Below, piece after piece: positions 63,730 to 64,000 of a stretch of DNA of 64,000 nt (positions are counted from its first letter, which is position 1; each line of letters begins with the position of its first letter). A program made the position numbers and the translations under genes. The notes beneath the pieces were generated by a model. The model worked only from the letters and a program-made list of their open reading frames with translations. It was not told the DNA's origin and searched no databases. Source of the DNA: Alphaproteobacteria bacterium (GTDB taxonomy: Bacteria; Pseudomonadota; Alphaproteobacteria; Thalassobaculales; Thalassobaculaceae); contig JANSYS010000011.1 of NCBI GenBank assembly GCA_024742275.1, forward strand, positions 1-64,000, in the 5' to 3' direction.

Positions 63730-64000
63730 TCAGCGGTCGCGGACGACCACCGATGCATCGGGCTCCCAGCCGAGCCATATCTCGTTACCGATCGACGGTT
63801 CGACGGCACAGGTCCAGGCCGGCGCCGTGGCGATCAACTCGCCCATGGCCTCGGTTCCGACCTGAAAATGGTAAGCGGAGCCGTAGTAGTTAAACGCCGT
63901 GATCCGCCCGGCGACCGCGTTGGTCGTAGACGGGCGCTGCGGCGTCAGGGTGATTTTCTCCGGACGCAAAGCGATCAGGATGTCGCCGGTAACCTTGGCG
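63730..64000 (-). CDS. ABC transporter ATP-binding protein, C-terminal end (partial)
   Basis: The frame is open to the window edge, giving the last 89 residues. They begin AKVTGDILIALRPEKITL and run to WLGWEPDASVVVRDR, matching the TOBE_2 regulatory domain that ends PotA-type ATPases (LRPEKI is the usual start of that domain). The Walker motifs lie outside. The stop at 63730 is 54 bases before the binding-protein start. The apparent start at 63969 is internal, not a real gene start. Confidence 0.85.
   Translation of the reverse strand, partial: AKVTGDILIALRPEKITLTPQRPSTTNAVAGRITAFNYYGSAYHFQVGTEAMGELIATAPAWTCAVEPSIGNEIWLGWEPDASVVVRDR

Overview
The window is 64 kb of GC-rich chromosome with dense genes, short gaps and no tRNA, rRNA, CRISPR array or prophage that I can see. 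Several signs point to an alphaproteobacterium of the Rhodospirillales type, probably free-living and heterotrophic. These are the small families DUF2794 and DUF3126, the alr-mlaE-mlaF-radA-cvpA-purF order, and an alphaproteobacterial SOS box (GTTC-N7-GTTC). Many transporters and catabolic operons for amino acids and nitrogen compounds also fit. The species is not identifiable from this alone.

Layout. 1-1530: the right end of an IS256-family element, which cuts into the first of two related envelope-protein genes. 1543-9597: a hydratase, then a housekeeping run (alr, an Mla-type ABC pair, radA, cvpA, purF, SDR). 9703-17940: small genes, the yfgM-bamB-der operon, DUF2794, a small CxxC protein behind a near-ideal SOS promoter, a PilZ protein behind a consensus sigma-54 promoter, and an SDR. 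17979-23215: a membrane protein with a nucleoside hydrolase, DUF3126, a YHS protein, guaA and a GNAT acetyltransferase. 23418-28411: DUF3830, an Asp/Glu racemase with an apparent CTG start, and a PuuE-like deacetylase, facing a TRAP transporter operon. 28679-30765: homogentisate dioxygenase and a PAS-like protein. 30941-39733: a single-chain 2-oxo acid dehydrogenase E1, a frameshifted FadL porin, an Atm1-type ABC exporter, threonine aldolase, and a chemoreceptor interrupted by an amber codon.

40076-46545: an orphan peptide-type binding protein, a gamma-butyrobetaine hydroxylase-like oxygenase that lacks its zinc cysteines, and a tightly coupled operon of M19 dipeptidase, an unrecognised 568-aa protein and a DUF3726-like protein. 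46777-52833: a complete branched-chain 2-oxo acid dehydrogenase operon (E1alpha, E1beta, E2, E3) with a divergent LysR regulator. 52863-57703: a kinase fusion, a Gfo/Idh/MocA oxidoreductase, an epimerase and an AraC regulator. 57704-64000: an AT-rich gap, then a polyamine-type ABC transporter with an AbgB-like amidohydrolase and a dimethylargininase-like hydrolase. That last operon looks like an import-and-hydrolyse system for a guanidino or acylated amino compound.

The best candidates for something undescribed are the M19/568-aa/DUF3726 operon, the SOS-controlled CxxC protein, the sigma-54 PilZ gene, and the two interrupted genes (FadL and the chemoreceptor).
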